Source: Acidobacteriota bacterium
GTDB lineage: Bacteria; Acidobacteriota; UBA4820
DNA length: 64,000 nucleotides
Direction: 5' to 3'
Assembly (NCBI GenBank): GCA_029559035.1
Contig: JAKQCT010000090.1
Location: 60,081 to 124,080, forward strand
The notes under the pieces are model-generated. The model ran no database searches, had not been told where the DNA came from, and was given only the letters and a program-made list of their open reading frames with translations. A program made the translations under genes and the position numbers. Below, piece after piece: positions 1 through 7,967 of the stretch. Each line of letters starts with the position of its first letter. Positions within the stretch are counted from its first letter, which is position 1.

Positions 1-820
1 GCTTCTCCTTCTCCCGGAACCTTTTCAGGCTTCCCTTTTTGAACTTCCATTCAGGGGTCTTGAGCTCGCCGTCCCCGACCCTGTACCAGGGAGAGATGCC
101 CTCATCTCCTTTGAGGACATGCATTTCCTGCGAAGGCATGAAGCTCTGCGCCAGGATCATCACCTTCTCTCCCTTCACGCTTTCCGCGAGGTCCATGACC
201 ACTACTGCGTGGCCCGGGGAACCGCCTTCTATGAAGACGTCGCCGATCCTCATATCCCAGACCGGGACATCAACCATTTCCTTCGCGAGGGACTTTGTCC
301 CGCAGTATGTGTAAATGAACCTGAGGTAGTCGTCGAAAACATCCCTGCTCGTTCCCGCCTTGCCCCACCTCACCCACTCGGTCCTGTTCCCCTTGACCTT
401 GACGTTCCAGCCCTCCGTGAACCTGCTGAAGGGGACCTTCATCCCGTTGGTAAGGGTGAACTCTATCCTGTCGTACTCTCCGCGGGAGAAAAAGTACTCC
501 GCCCTGAGCTTGATGACGGCGTCGGCGCACTGTATAAGGTCTCTCTGGAGGATCGGCATGTCCAGGACGGCTTCCCACACCATGTTTGCTTTTGTGGACC
601 CGTCGAACAGCTTCACCTCTGAGCCGTGCGGCTTCAGCCTGTACCCGCGGAGATATTCGGCGAAGCCGCCTTTTTCGCAGGCGACCCTTCTATAGCCGCG
701 AGGAGGAGCGAACCTTTCCTCGATGTTTTTTCCTTGCGGCTCGATCAGCCCGGCGGCGCATACCGCGATCGCAGCGAGAAAAGACGCTGAAAGGAGACAT
801 GCCCATGTTCTCATCTTCAT
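1..820 (-). CDS. DUF4846 domain protein, C-terminus cut by window edge
   Basis: The reading frame is open from ATG at 820 to the window edge, giving 273 codons with no stop. The N-terminus (MKMRTWACLLSASFLAAI...) is a signal peptide, so the product is exported. The segments EGGSPGHAVVVMDLA and MILAQSFMPSQEMHVL match what I remember of the DUF4846 family, whose function is not established. The start follows a GGAGG site, and its ATG overlaps the TGA of the upstream acetyltransferase gene (ATGA at 820-817), so translation is probably coupled. It is the last visible gene of the long minus-strand operon. The missing end lies left of base 1. Family assignment is from memory of motifs, not a search. 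Confidence 0.8.
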   Translation of the reverse strand, partial: MKMRTWACLLSASFLAAIAVCAAGLIEPQGKNIEERFAPPRGYRRVACEKGGFAEYLRGYRLKPHGSEVKLFDGSTKANMVWEAVLDMPILQRDLIQCADAVIKLRAEYFFSRGEYDRIEFTLTNGMKVPFSRFTEGWNVKVKGNRTEWVRWGKAGTSRDVFDDYLRFIYTYCGTKSLAKEMVDVPVWDMRIGDVFIEGGSPGHAVVVMDLAESVKGEKVMILAQSFMPSQEMHVLKGDEGISPWYRVGDGELKTPEWKFKKGSLKRFREKEK

Positions 821-1269
821 GTCCGTTCCTCCGGTCCGAGAAGATCCTTCGTGAACTTGTAGTGGGTCCTGGCGTAACCGCATTTGTCGTAGAACCTGTG
901 CGCCGCTTCGCGCTTTATGTTGGTGGCGACCTCGATGAACCTGTCGCCGCCTTGCTTTACCAGTTCTTCCGCTCTCCTTAGGAGAAGCTCGCCGATCTTC
1001 CTGTTCCTGAGGGATTCCTTCACGACCAGTTCCTGGATCTCGAAAACCTTCCCCATGTGGTGGAGAAGCGCCTGGCCGTGACAGCTGAGGAACCCCGTCA
1101 CCTCTCCCTCCTCCTCGGAGACCAGGTAGATTATCCCTTCGTTGGACAGGTTCCCGAGGTAGAGTTTTTCGAAGCACGGATAATCGAAGCTGCTGCTCTC
1201 CAGGTCGCAGATGAGCTCGAAAACCGCCCTTGAATCCCCGGGTTCAGCGTGCCTTATCCGGAAGTTCAC
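817..1269 (-). CDS. GNAT family N-acetyltransferase
   Basis: A 150-residue GNAT-fold acyltransferase that would move an acetyl group from acetyl-CoA to an unknown amine. The order is typical: N-terminal IRHAEPGDSRAVFELI, the core strand FEIQELVVKESLRNRKIG with an acetyl-CoA loop, then the C-terminal AAHRFYDKCGYARTHYKF. I chose GTG at 1269: it is preceded by GAGGAAA and overlaps the TGA of the upstream VOC gene (GTGA). A longer reading from 1425 would have to overlap that gene and begins with low-complexity basic sequence. Substrate cannot be inferred from context. Confidence 0.85.
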   Translation of the reverse strand: MNFRIRHAEPGDSRAVFELICDLESSSFDYPCFEKLYLGNLSNEGIIYLVSEEEGEVTGFLSCHGQALLHHMGKVFEIQELVVKESLRNRKIGELLLRRAEELVKQGGDRFIEVATNIKREAAHRFYDKCGYARTHYKFTKDLLGPEERT

Positions 1270-1607
1270 CGGCTTATTTTCCTCGTGAACTGAAGTAATT
1301 CGACAGGCATGTTGTTCTCTTCGGCGAAGGCCACGGTCACTCCATGGGACTGGCTGTCCGGCTCGATGATCCCTTCCCTGCACCTTATCTCCTCGTTGAT
1401 GCCGTCCGCCTCGGACCCCAGGCATGGGACCTTTTTCAGAAGCTCCGGCACCCTACCATCATCCTCGTACCTCATCCATCCGATGCCGTACCGGTTGTTC
1501 CCGCAACCGCGGCGATAAGCCCCGTAACCGGAAAAAGAATGTCCACAGTCCACCCGCATGTCTGCGGGTATTCCGACATGGTGATACCTGAACGATCCGT
1601 CATTCAT
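1266..1607 (-). CDS. VOC (glyoxalase/bleomycin resistance) family protein
   Basis: 113 residues. The start FRYHHVGIP and the later run YGIGWMRYEDD, VPELLKKVPCL, GIIEPDSQSHGVTVAF and MPVELLQF match the layout of a small VOC-superfamily group that I recall with the pattern HHLGIPT...YGIEWMRF...VPHVAFEVDD...GAPVELLEF. VOC proteins are metal-dependent or metal-free beta-alpha-beta-beta-beta proteins; no substrate is known for this subgroup. The ATG at 1607 overlaps the end of the diguanylate cyclase gene by 8 nt, and its own stop overlaps the GTG of the acetyltransferase gene, so all three are translationally linked. Confidence 0.7.
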   Translation of the reverse strand: MNDGSFRYHHVGIPADMRVDCGHSFSGYGAYRRGCGNNRYGIGWMRYEDDGRVPELLKKVPCLGSEADGINEEIRCREGIIEPDSQSHGVTVAFAEENNMPVELLQFTRKISR

Positions 1608-2490
1608 CCGTTTTTCCAGTATCGACGCTCATGAATTCCATCTTGTTCTTGCCGGCCCTTTTCGCCTTGTACATCAGTTCGTCCACCATCTTCACCATGA
1701 GATCCGTCTCCAGCGAAGGATCCCCCACAGCGATGACACCGATGCTGAGGGTGACCTTCCACTTCCTCCTGTCCATCGCCTTGAGGAGTTCATCGTTGAT
1801 CCGGCGCAAGACCTTTTTCGCCTCCCCGACATCGGTTTCCGGCAGCAGGATGATGAATTCGTCTCCGCCGAGCCTCGCCAGGAGGTCCCTGGATGAGATC
1901 ACCCTCTTGATCTCCGACGTGATCGTCCTGAGGAGGTCGTCCCCCGCAGAATGCCCGTCAGAGTCGTTCAGCGATTTGAAATTGTCGAGGTCGAAATAGG
2001 CCAGCGTGAACGGTTTTCCGGTCCTCCGCGACCTCTCCTTTTCCCTCGTCATCACCTCTTCGAAAAAGCGCCAGTTGTAGGCCCCGGTGAGGGGATCCGT
2101 GATGGACAGGTTTCGGGTGATGCCGTGAAGCTTGACGAACTTGGAGAGGAGCAGCGCGTGGAGGATGAAATACCCCAGCCTCATGATCATGTTCCACACC
2201 GGTATGGCGATGTGGGAATATTCGTGGCCGTAAGAAAGATCCGCCGCGAGCCAGGTGACTGCCGAGACGGCGCTGATGAAGATCCCCGCGGGAGCGCCGG
2301 CGAAGAAGGCGGCGCAGGAGATCGGCACGAGGTAGAAGATCGAGAACGACATCTCATACCCGGAAATGTAGTCCAGAACTCCCAAAACGGCTATCATGAC
2401 AAGCGAGAGAAAGATGGTAACCGCCTTCCCCGGCTTCCTGATGTTGAAGCTTATCCTGATCTTGTCGTTGGCTGCCGTGTCGGGTTTCAT
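1600..2490 (-). CDS. membrane-bound diguanylate cyclase (GGDEF)
   Basis: 296 residues that would make cyclic di-GMP from two GTP. The N-terminal third carries about four hydrophobic segments (roughly 23-41, 48-66, 67-84 and 100-116), so the enzyme is anchored in the inner membrane. The GGDEF domain starts near residue 128 (SITDPLTGAYN) and has the active-site motif RLGGDEFIILLPE at 206-218. The inhibitory I-site (RxxD nine residues before GGDEF) reads SSRD, so the first arginine is missing and product feedback is probably weak. No EAL or HD-GYP domain is attached. The start lies 8 nt after the previous gene. Its place in a surface-polysaccharide operon fits c-di-GMP control of exopolysaccharide or attachment, but that link is inference. 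Confidence 0.93.
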   Translation of the reverse strand: MKPDTAANDKIRISFNIRKPGKAVTIFLSLVMIAVLGVLDYISGYEMSFSIFYLVPISCAAFFAGAPAGIFISAVSAVTWLAADLSYGHEYSHIAIPVWNMIMRLGYFILHALLLSKFVKLHGITRNLSITDPLTGAYNWRFFEEVMTREKERSRRTGKPFTLAYFDLDNFKSLNDSDGHSAGDDLLRTITSEIKRVISSRDLLARLGGDEFIILLPETDVGEAKKVLRRINDELLKAMDRRKWKVTLSIGVIAVGDPSLETDLMVKMVDELMYKAKRAGKNKMEFMSVDTGKTDE

Positions 2491-2498
2491 CTGTCTGC

Positions 2499-2972
2499 TC
2501 AGGTAAGCTTATCCTTCGAGACGCACGGTGTTCCTCTCTCAAGCATCTCTTCGAGTATTTCGGCGGCGTCGTAAACGAATTTCCTGCACTTCAGTTCGAA
2601 GACATTCTTTTCTTTTGCCTGGGCCTGCCCCTCGGAGGTGCTCAGGTCGCAGCCGATAAGTTCCCTGCAGGTTATGGAACCGTGCCGCGCGGCGAACTTC
2701 GACGCGAACTCCCTGACCATCTCGTAGCCCTTGTCCCGCGTTGCGTTGTCGGAAGGATCGAGCTTGGCGTACCTGAGGCCGAGGGCCATGAAGGCTCCTG
2801 TCACCGCGCCGCATGTGCCGCCCATCCGCCCCATTCCGCCGCCGAAAGACCCGGCCACCTTCAGGGCGATGTCCCTTTCAAGACCCATCTCGGCGGCAAA
2901 AGCCGACAGGACGGACTGGGAACAGCTGAAGCCTTCCACGAAACACGCCAGCGCGGCCTCGCTCTTTTTCAT
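2499..2972 (-). CDS. C_GCAxxG_C_C family protein
   Basis: 157 residues of the C_GCAxxG_C_C family, often annotated as a possible redox or electron-transport protein of unknown function. The signature cysteines are visible: FSCSQSVL near residue 15, GGTCGAVTG near 52, SITCRELIGCDL near 99-107, and a C-terminal KCRKFV. Length fits the family. ATG at 2972 begins MKKSEAAL and is separated from the upstream NTF2-like gene by about 30 nt. Cysteine spacing suggests a metal or cofactor site, but none has been proven for the family as far as I know. Confidence 0.88.
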   Translation of the reverse strand: MKKSEAALACFVEGFSCSQSVLSAFAAEMGLERDIALKVAGSFGGGMGRMGGTCGAVTGAFMALGLRYAKLDPSDNATRDKGYEMVREFASKFAARHGSITCRELIGCDLSTSEGQAQAKEKNVFELKCRKFVYDAAEILEEMLERGTPCVSKDKLT

Positions 2973-3003
2973 GCAGATCCTTTTCTATCAAACATCTGCG
3001 CTT

Positions 3004-3894
3004 CTAATCAAAACTTACCATTTCGATGAGGATTTTCCAGGTCCCGTCCGCCTGCTTCTTCCATATCCTGACATAGCTGCCCTCGGCGTATTTTTCCTCC
3101 GACTGCCGAGTGAAAAGTCCGTAGGTGAATCCCAGGTCTCCCGAGGGGGCAACCCCGCTCCCGGCACAGATCCAGGTCGCCAGCATGTCCTCCTCCGCGA
3201 GCATTTTATCCACAGATTCCACCGTAGTGGCCGGCAAAGCTCCCGGACGCATGATTCGGCAGTCAGTCGCCAGGTAGGAAAGGTAAGTGTCCGGAACGGG
3301 TTCCTTTTTCCACGCTTCCAGGAATTGTAAATCGGTTTTCTTAAGCTCGGCAGACGCCGTCTGCGCGTCCGCGGCTTTAAAATCTTTCCTGGGTTTGTCT
3401 GCTCCCTCCGGAAACGATACCTTGTGTTCGTTCTTTTCCGGCACGCTCATTATCGCCCCGTTGTCGAGGATGACTTTCCATGCCCCGTCGGCCTGCTTCT
3501 TCCAGACGGTGAGAAAATAGCCTTTCAGCAACGGCTGGGTCCCCGGGCGGTATTCCTGGATCTCCCACGGCCCGGTTGTCACCCCGAAGTCCCCGCCCGC
3601 GGAAATGTCCGCGAACTCCGGCTCCCATTTCAGGACTACCGGCGCGGGTTTCTGGTCCCTGAAGAACTGCCTTCCTTTCGTGAGCCAGGTTTTATTGTAT
3701 ACCAGGCAATCGTCCGCAAGGTTGTCAACGAAGGCGGCATTCCTTCCTTTTGTCACGGAAGCCTTCGCGAAATTTCTCTCCGCTTCGATCATCTGCGAAA
3801 GGGCCGATCCTTCCGCCGGTTCGCCTGCGACCGCGGCGACGGCCAGCAATATGGATATAACCGAGAAGAAAACCTGCGAGATCTTTCCCGTCAT
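3004..3894 (-). CDS. secreted protein with two NTF2-like (DUF4440/SnoaL-type) domains
   Basis: 296 residues with a signal peptide (hydrophobic stretch about 8-23). Two similar halves follow. Half one runs from MIEAERNFAKASVTKGRNAAFV to GYFLTVWKKQADGAWKVILDNG. Half two runs from DLQFLEAWKKEPVPDTYLSYL to GSYVRIWKKQADGTWKILIEM. Each ends with the same WKKQADGxWKxI strand, which points to an internal duplication of a cone-shaped NTF2-like domain. Such domains bind small ligands or act as simple enzymes; no catalytic residues can be assigned. The ATG overlaps the stop of the upstream SDR gene (ATGA at 3894-3891). Role in the periplasm is unknown. Confidence 0.8.
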   Translation of the reverse strand: MTGKISQVFFSVISILLAVAAVAGEPAEGSALSQMIEAERNFAKASVTKGRNAAFVDNLADDCLVYNKTWLTKGRQFFRDQKPAPVVLKWEPEFADISAGGDFGVTTGPWEIQEYRPGTQPLLKGYFLTVWKKQADGAWKVILDNGAIMSVPEKNEHKVSFPEGADKPRKDFKAADAQTASAELKKTDLQFLEAWKKEPVPDTYLSYLATDCRIMRPGALPATTVESVDKMLAEEDMLATWICAGSGVAPSGDLGFTYGLFTRQSEEKYAEGSYVRIWKKQADGTWKILIEMVSFD

Positions 3895-4877
3895 TTCTTG
3901 TCCTCCGCGATAAAATGTCCGACAGTTATGGAGATCCCATCTTCGAAAGAATAATTGCTCCGGAAGGATAGCTCTTTTTCCGCTTTTCCCGCGTCAAGCG
4001 TCCTTCTGAGGTCTTCGGAAGGCCTCCCCTGGCCGTAGACCACCAGTTTCATCAGTTCGTCGGGGCTGATTCCGGTGCGTTCCGCCACATTTTTCAGGAC
4101 TTCCCCGATGACCTCGGACTGGCTTTTCTCGCACATCGCGCCGATGTGGTAGACCCCCCCCGGTTTTCCGGTTTCCAGCGCCTTCATCACCCCCAGGTTG
4201 TGGTCATCGACGAATATCCAGTCCCTTCTGATCGATCCGTCGCCGAAAACCGGTATCTCCTCCCGGCCGAGCGCTTTTCTTACGACCATCGGGATCAGTT
4301 TGTCTCGCGACTGGAACGGTCCGTATATGTTGGTCGTCCTTGTCGATACGATGTCCAGGCCGAATGTCCTTCCGTAGGAGAACGAGAAAAGGTCCGCGCC
4401 GGCCTTGCTCGCAGCATATGGCGTCGTCGGGTCGAGCGGGTCGCTCTCGACAAAGGGCTTTTCCTTCATAGTCCCGTAAACCTCATAGGAAGACAAGTGG
4501 ACGAACCTGACATCCCTCATTTTCGCCGATCTCTTGACCTCTTCGAGCAGCCTTACCGTCCTCTCCACATTTATTTCCGCGAAATCGCGCGGCGAGCCGA
4601 TGTCCTTCCCGGAAGGGTTTTTCGCGGCGAAATGCAGCACATACCTGAAATCACCCTCGTCGAAGAGCCTTCCCAGGCCCTGATCGACCAGGTCCATCTT
4701 TTCCAGCCTGAAGCGTCCCGGGTACCTGTCCTCCAGCCCGTCCAGGACCGGGCAGAGGTCCTTCCCGCCAAGCTTGTCGACGACCGTTATTCTCCAGTCC
4801 TTCCGCTCTTCAAGGGCGAGGCGGACGAAGTTACCGCCGACGAAGCCTCCGCCTCCCGTAACGAGTAGGTTCGGCAA
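3891..4877 (-). CDS. NAD-dependent epimerase/dehydratase, divergent RfbB-like SDR
   Basis: 328-residue extended short-chain dehydrogenase with Rossmann motif TGGGGFVGGNF at 7-17 and catalytic YAASK. It resembles dTDP-glucose 4,6-dehydratase, encoded just upstream, and keeps the late motifs IYGPFQSRDKLIP and RDWIFVDDHN. The dehydratase triad, however, is changed. Where RfbB reads STDEVYG, this protein reads SSYEVYG, so the catalytic Asp is a Tyr. Without that acid a 4,6-dehydration is unlikely, and an NDP-sugar epimerase or related activity fits better. It probably diverged from the neighbouring rfbB by duplication. The start is 4 nt after the rfbB stop. Specificity cannot be read from sequence. 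Confidence 0.87.
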   Translation of the reverse strand: MPNLLVTGGGGFVGGNFVRLALEERKDWRITVVDKLGGKDLCPVLDGLEDRYPGRFRLEKMDLVDQGLGRLFDEGDFRYVLHFAAKNPSGKDIGSPRDFAEINVERTVRLLEEVKRSAKMRDVRFVHLSSYEVYGTMKEKPFVESDPLDPTTPYAASKAGADLFSFSYGRTFGLDIVSTRTTNIYGPFQSRDKLIPMVVRKALGREEIPVFGDGSIRRDWIFVDDHNLGVMKALETGKPGGVYHIGAMCEKSQSEVIGEVLKNVAERTGISPDELMKLVVYGQGRPSEDLRRTLDAGKAEKELSFRSNYSFEDGISITVGHFIAEDKK

Positions 4878-4881
4878 GGGC

Positions 4882-5937
4882 CTAGCCTTTTTCCCCGTAG
4901 AGTTTTTTCACGAATTCCATGTATTCGCCCGAGATAATCTTCTCCCACCACCCGCGGTTCTCCAGGTACCATCTGACGGTCCTCTCCATGCCGTCCTCGA
5001 ACGAAACGGCCGGACTGAAGCCCAGTTCGCTCTCCGCCTTGGCGGGATCGATCGCGTACCTGAAATCATGCCCGGGACGGTCTTTCACGAAAGCGATCTC
5101 GGGCGTCCTGAAATCCTCCCTTTCCCTCATGAGGGCGGAGAGCTTCTCTATTATCAGCGTCACTATCTCGATGTTGTTCTTCTCGCATCGCGAGCCGAGG
5201 TTGTACACCTCCCCGGGCTTCCCCTTTTCGAAAGCCAGCAGGGTCCCGTCGTTGTGGTCGTCCACGTGGATCCAGTCCCTCACGTTCTTTCCGTCCCCGT
5301 AAACCGGAAGAGGTTCCCCGTAAAGCGCACGCTTGATCATGAACGGGATGAGTTTCTCGGGGAACTGGAGCGGTCCGTAATTGTTGCAGCACCTCGTAAT
5401 CACGGTGTCCAGCCTGTAAGTGCGGTGATAAGCCAGGACGAACATGTCCGAGGAGGCCTTGCTTGCAGAATATGGCGACGACGGGTTCAAAGGGGTCGTC
5501 TCGGTGAAGAACCCATCTTTACCGAGCGCCCCGTAAACCTCGTCCGTCGATATGTGCAGGAACCTGGTACCCGCGATGTCCTGGTATTTCCTGACGGCTT
5601 CCAGCAGATTGACGGTCCCCAGAACGTTCGTCTCGACGAAGGTAAGGGGCCCCAGGATCGAGCGGTCCACGTGGCTCTCCGCAGCGAAGTGAAAGACGCC
5701 GTCGAACTTTTCGTCTCTCAGGACCTTCTCCACGTCTTCCGTTTTCCTGATGTCGGCCCTTTCGAACCTGTACCTGGCGCCGTGTTTCTCCTTCAGGCCG
5801 GAGAGGTTCTCGAGGTTCCCGGCGTATGTAAGGGCGTCCACGACAAGGATCTCCCAGTCAGGCCTCAGGTCGAGGACCCGCCTGACGAAGTTGCTTCCAA
5901 TGAATCCGGCTGCGCCGGTAACAAGTATCTTTTTCAT
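4882..5937 (-). CDS. rfbB: dTDP-glucose 4,6-dehydratase
   Basis: 351 residues, full length for RmlB. It converts dTDP-glucose to dTDP-4-keto-6-deoxyglucose, the second step to dTDP-L-rhamnose. The NAD motif TGAAGFIGSNF lies at 7-17, AAESHVDRS is present, the catalytic Thr-Asp-Glu is intact in HISTDEVYG, and the Tyr-Lys pair is in YSASKASSD. VITRCCNNYGP and RPGHDFRYAID are also characteristic. The ATG overlaps the stop of rfbD by 4 nt. With rfbA, rfbC and rfbD in the same operon, the pathway is complete. Confidence 0.97.
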   Translation of the reverse strand: MKKILVTGAAGFIGSNFVRRVLDLRPDWEILVVDALTYAGNLENLSGLKEKHGARYRFERADIRKTEDVEKVLRDEKFDGVFHFAAESHVDRSILGPLTFVETNVLGTVNLLEAVRKYQDIAGTRFLHISTDEVYGALGKDGFFTETTPLNPSSPYSASKASSDMFVLAYHRTYRLDTVITRCCNNYGPLQFPEKLIPFMIKRALYGEPLPVYGDGKNVRDWIHVDDHNDGTLLAFEKGKPGEVYNLGSRCEKNNIEIVTLIIEKLSALMREREDFRTPEIAFVKDRPGHDFRYAIDPAKAESELGFSPAVSFEDGMERTVRWYLENRGWWEKIISGEYMEFVKKLYGEKG

Positions 5938-6791
5938 TCAGATTTCCCTTCTTCGAGATACGTTGAGAGCGATTCTTTCCAGTGACGGACCAAGCTCCCC
6001 GGGATGCTCTCGTTCCTGAGCCATCCGTAACGCGGCCTTTTGGCGGGCCTCTCAAGCATTTCGGAAGTCATGGGCCTGACGTCGCACTTCGAACCCAGAA
6101 GCTCCACGATCTCCCTGCCGAAATCGAACCAGGTGACAGGGCCTCCCCCTCCCGCGGCGTGCGCGAAACCGCTCGCGCCGCTTTCAATGAGCCACGATAG
6201 TTGTCCGGCAAGGTCCTTCGTCCAGGTTGGAACGCCCCACTGGTCGTCGACTATCTCGATGAATTCCCGCTCCGCCGCCAGCCGCGCTATCGTGTCCACG
6301 AAATTCTTTCCATTCCTACCGTAAAGCCACTGCGTCCTGCATATCAGGAAACGCCCGGGCGGGAGCGCCGCCGCTATCCTTCTCTCCCCTTCCAGCTTGC
6401 TCTCTCCGTAAGCGCTGATCGCCGGGCCTGCCTCATCCCCGGGAAGATAACCTTCCTTTTTTTCCCCGGGGAAAACATAGTCGGTGCTAAGATGGACGAG
6501 GAAAGCGCCTCTTTCGCGGCACACCTTGGCCACGGTCTCCGCGCCACGAGCGTTCACTCTGAAAGCCGCGTCCCTCTCCGTCTCCGCTCCGTCAACATTC
6601 GTGTACGCGGCGGCGTTCACCACCACTTCCGGGCGGACATCTTCAAGCCATCTCCTTACTGATCGTTTCTCGGAGATGTCAAGATCGGGAAGGTCCGCGG
6701 GAACGACTTCGTGGCCGCTCTCCCTGAAGATGGCCGCGGCGTCCCGGCCGAACATGCCGAGACCGCCGGTCAGGAGCAGTCTTTTTTTCAA
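5934..6791 (-). CDS. rfbD: dTDP-4-dehydrorhamnose reductase
   Basis: 285 residues. RmlD reduces dTDP-4-keto-L-rhamnose with NAD(P)H, the last step to dTDP-L-rhamnose. Visible are the Rossmann motif LTGGLGMFG at 6-14, VVNAAAYTNVDGAE, LVHLSTDYVFPG and the YGESKLEGE catalytic Tyr/Lys. I chose the TTG at 6791: it sits two bases after the rfbC stop, has GGACAGG upstream, and puts the protein start at the usual place before the Rossmann strand. A longer frame reaching 6929 overlaps rfbC completely and adds only non-conserved sequence. The C-terminus overlaps rfbB by 4 nt. Confidence 0.94.
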   Translation of the reverse strand: MKKRLLLTGGLGMFGRDAAAIFRESGHEVVPADLPDLDISEKRSVRRWLEDVRPEVVVNAAAYTNVDGAETERDAAFRVNARGAETVAKVCRERGAFLVHLSTDYVFPGEKKEGYLPGDEAGPAISAYGESKLEGERRIAAALPPGRFLICRTQWLYGRNGKNFVDTIARLAAEREFIEIVDDQWGVPTWTKDLAGQLSWLIESGASGFAHAAGGGGPVTWFDFGREIVELLGSKCDVRPMTSEMLERPAKRPRYGWLRNESIPGSLVRHWKESLSTYLEEGKSE

Positions 6792-6793
6792 GA

Positions 6794-7252
6794 CTACCTG
6801 TCCTTGGTTGACCAGTCGTAATTTATCAGGCTGTTGTCGTGGGCGGGGAGCCTGTATTCGTCGGGTTCCTTGTAATTGTATGTTTTGGTGCACACGTTGA
6901 TTATGAAAGCCTCTTCGGTCCCGACGCACTTCCAGCCGTGGTAGACACCGATGGGGACCTGTACAAGCGTGGGGTTCAGCTCTCCTATGTAGAACTCGTT
7001 TATCTCGCCCTTCGTCGGCGAAGATTCCCTGGTGTCGGCAAGCACGAGCCTTATCATCCCTTTCACGCAGGCGAAATTGTCCTTCTGAAGCTTGTGAAAA
7101 TGCCAGGCTTTCACCACCCCCGGGTAGGTCGTCGAGAGGTAGACCTGTCCGAACTGATCGAACGCTTCGTCGTCGGTCCTGAGGATCTCCATGAGCCTGC
7201 CCCTGTCGTCGGGGATAAGGTTCAGCTTTTTAGTCTTGACGCCTTCTATCAT
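6794..7252 (-). CDS. rfbC: dTDP-4-dehydrorhamnose 3,5-epimerase family protein
   Basis: 152-residue cupin of the RmlC family, which epimerises C3 and C5 of dTDP-4-keto-6-deoxyglucose. Conserved pieces are DDRGRLMEILR, GVVKAWHFHKLQKDNF (with the catalytic His), VQVPIGVYHGWKCVG and YNYKEPDEYRLP (with the active-site Tyr region). It is about 30 residues shorter than typical RmlC. Related short cupins can be 3-epimerases or isomerases with other sugar products, but the operon with rfbA, rfbB and rfbD makes the rhamnose role most likely. It begins 1 nt after the rfbA stop. Confidence 0.88.
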   Translation of the reverse strand: MIEGVKTKKLNLIPDDRGRLMEILRTDDEAFDQFGQVYLSTTYPGVVKAWHFHKLQKDNFACVKGMIRLVLADTRESSPTKGEINEFYIGELNPTLVQVPIGVYHGWKCVGTEEAFIINVCTKTYNYKEPDEYRLPAHDNSLINYDWSTKDR

Positions 7253-7253
7253 T

Positions 7254-7967
7254 TCAGCCCTCCGCCAGTTCTGAAGCCCTTTTGAGGCTGTCGAAGGTTC
7301 CCGCGTCAGTCCACCAGCCCTTCAGGAAATCGTATCCCATCTCTCCGATGTCGATGTAGGCGTTGTTGACGTCGGTTATCTCCATCTCGCCCCTGCCGCT
7401 GGGCTTTTGCTTCCTGATTATGTCGAACACCCTGGCGTCGTAAAAGTAGATCCCCGTGACCGCGAGGTCCGATTCCGGGGCCTTCGGCTTTTCGACCACC
7501 TTCACGACCCTGTCCCTGTTCAGCGTCGCGACGCCGAACCGCTGCGGATCGGGAACTTTCTTCAGCGCTATCCTGGCGCCTTTCGATCCCTGGCTCTTCT
7601 GGTAATTGGCCGCCATTTCGGACAGGCCGTCCTCGAAAATGTTGTCTCCGAGGATGACCGCTATCGAATCGCCTCCGGAGAAGTTCTCGGCGAGGAGGAG
7701 CGCCTGGGCTATGCCTCCCGCCTCGTCCTGGACCTTGTACGTGAAATTGCATCCGAAATCCTTTCCGGACCCCAGGAGGCCGACGACGTCACCCATGTGC
7801 TCCGTGCCGGTCACTATGAGGATTTCCTTGATGCCGATCCCGATGAACTTCTCTATCGGATAGTAGATCATCGGTTTCTTTCCCACCGGCAGAAGGTGCT
7901 TGTTGGTCACCTTGGTCAGGGGGAAGAGCCTTGAACCCGTTCCTCCGGCAAGGACTACGCCTTTCAT
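7254..7967 (-). CDS. rfbA: glucose-1-phosphate thymidylyltransferase
   Basis: 237 residues that couple glucose-1-phosphate to dTTP, the first step to dTDP-rhamnose. The nucleotide-binding signature LAGGTGSRLFPLT is at 6-18, followed by KHLLPVGKKPMIYYPIE, QDEAGGIAQALLLAE and the metal-site ILGDNIFED. VEKPKAPESDLAVTGIYFYD and GEMEITDVNNAYI complete the family pattern. It is the short form of RmlA and lacks the C-terminal allosteric helices of the 290-residue enzymes, so feedback by dTDP-rhamnose may be absent. The ATG overlaps the guanylyltransferase stop by 4 nt. Confidence 0.93.
   Translation of the reverse strand: MKGVVLAGGTGSRLFPLTKVTNKHLLPVGKKPMIYYPIEKFIGIGIKEILIVTGTEHMGDVVGLLGSGKDFGCNFTYKVQDEAGGIAQALLLAENFSGGDSIAVILGDNIFEDGLSEMAANYQKSQGSKGARIALKKVPDPQRFGVATLNRDRVVKVVEKPKAPESDLAVTGIYFYDARVFDIIRKQKPSGRGEMEITDVNNAYIDIGEMGYDFLKGWWTDAGTFDSLKRASELAEG

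Noticed and set aside
4774..5985. 403-codon plus-strand frame opposite rfbB
   Set aside because: Antisense mirror of rfbB and of the second SDR gene's start; composition not protein-like.
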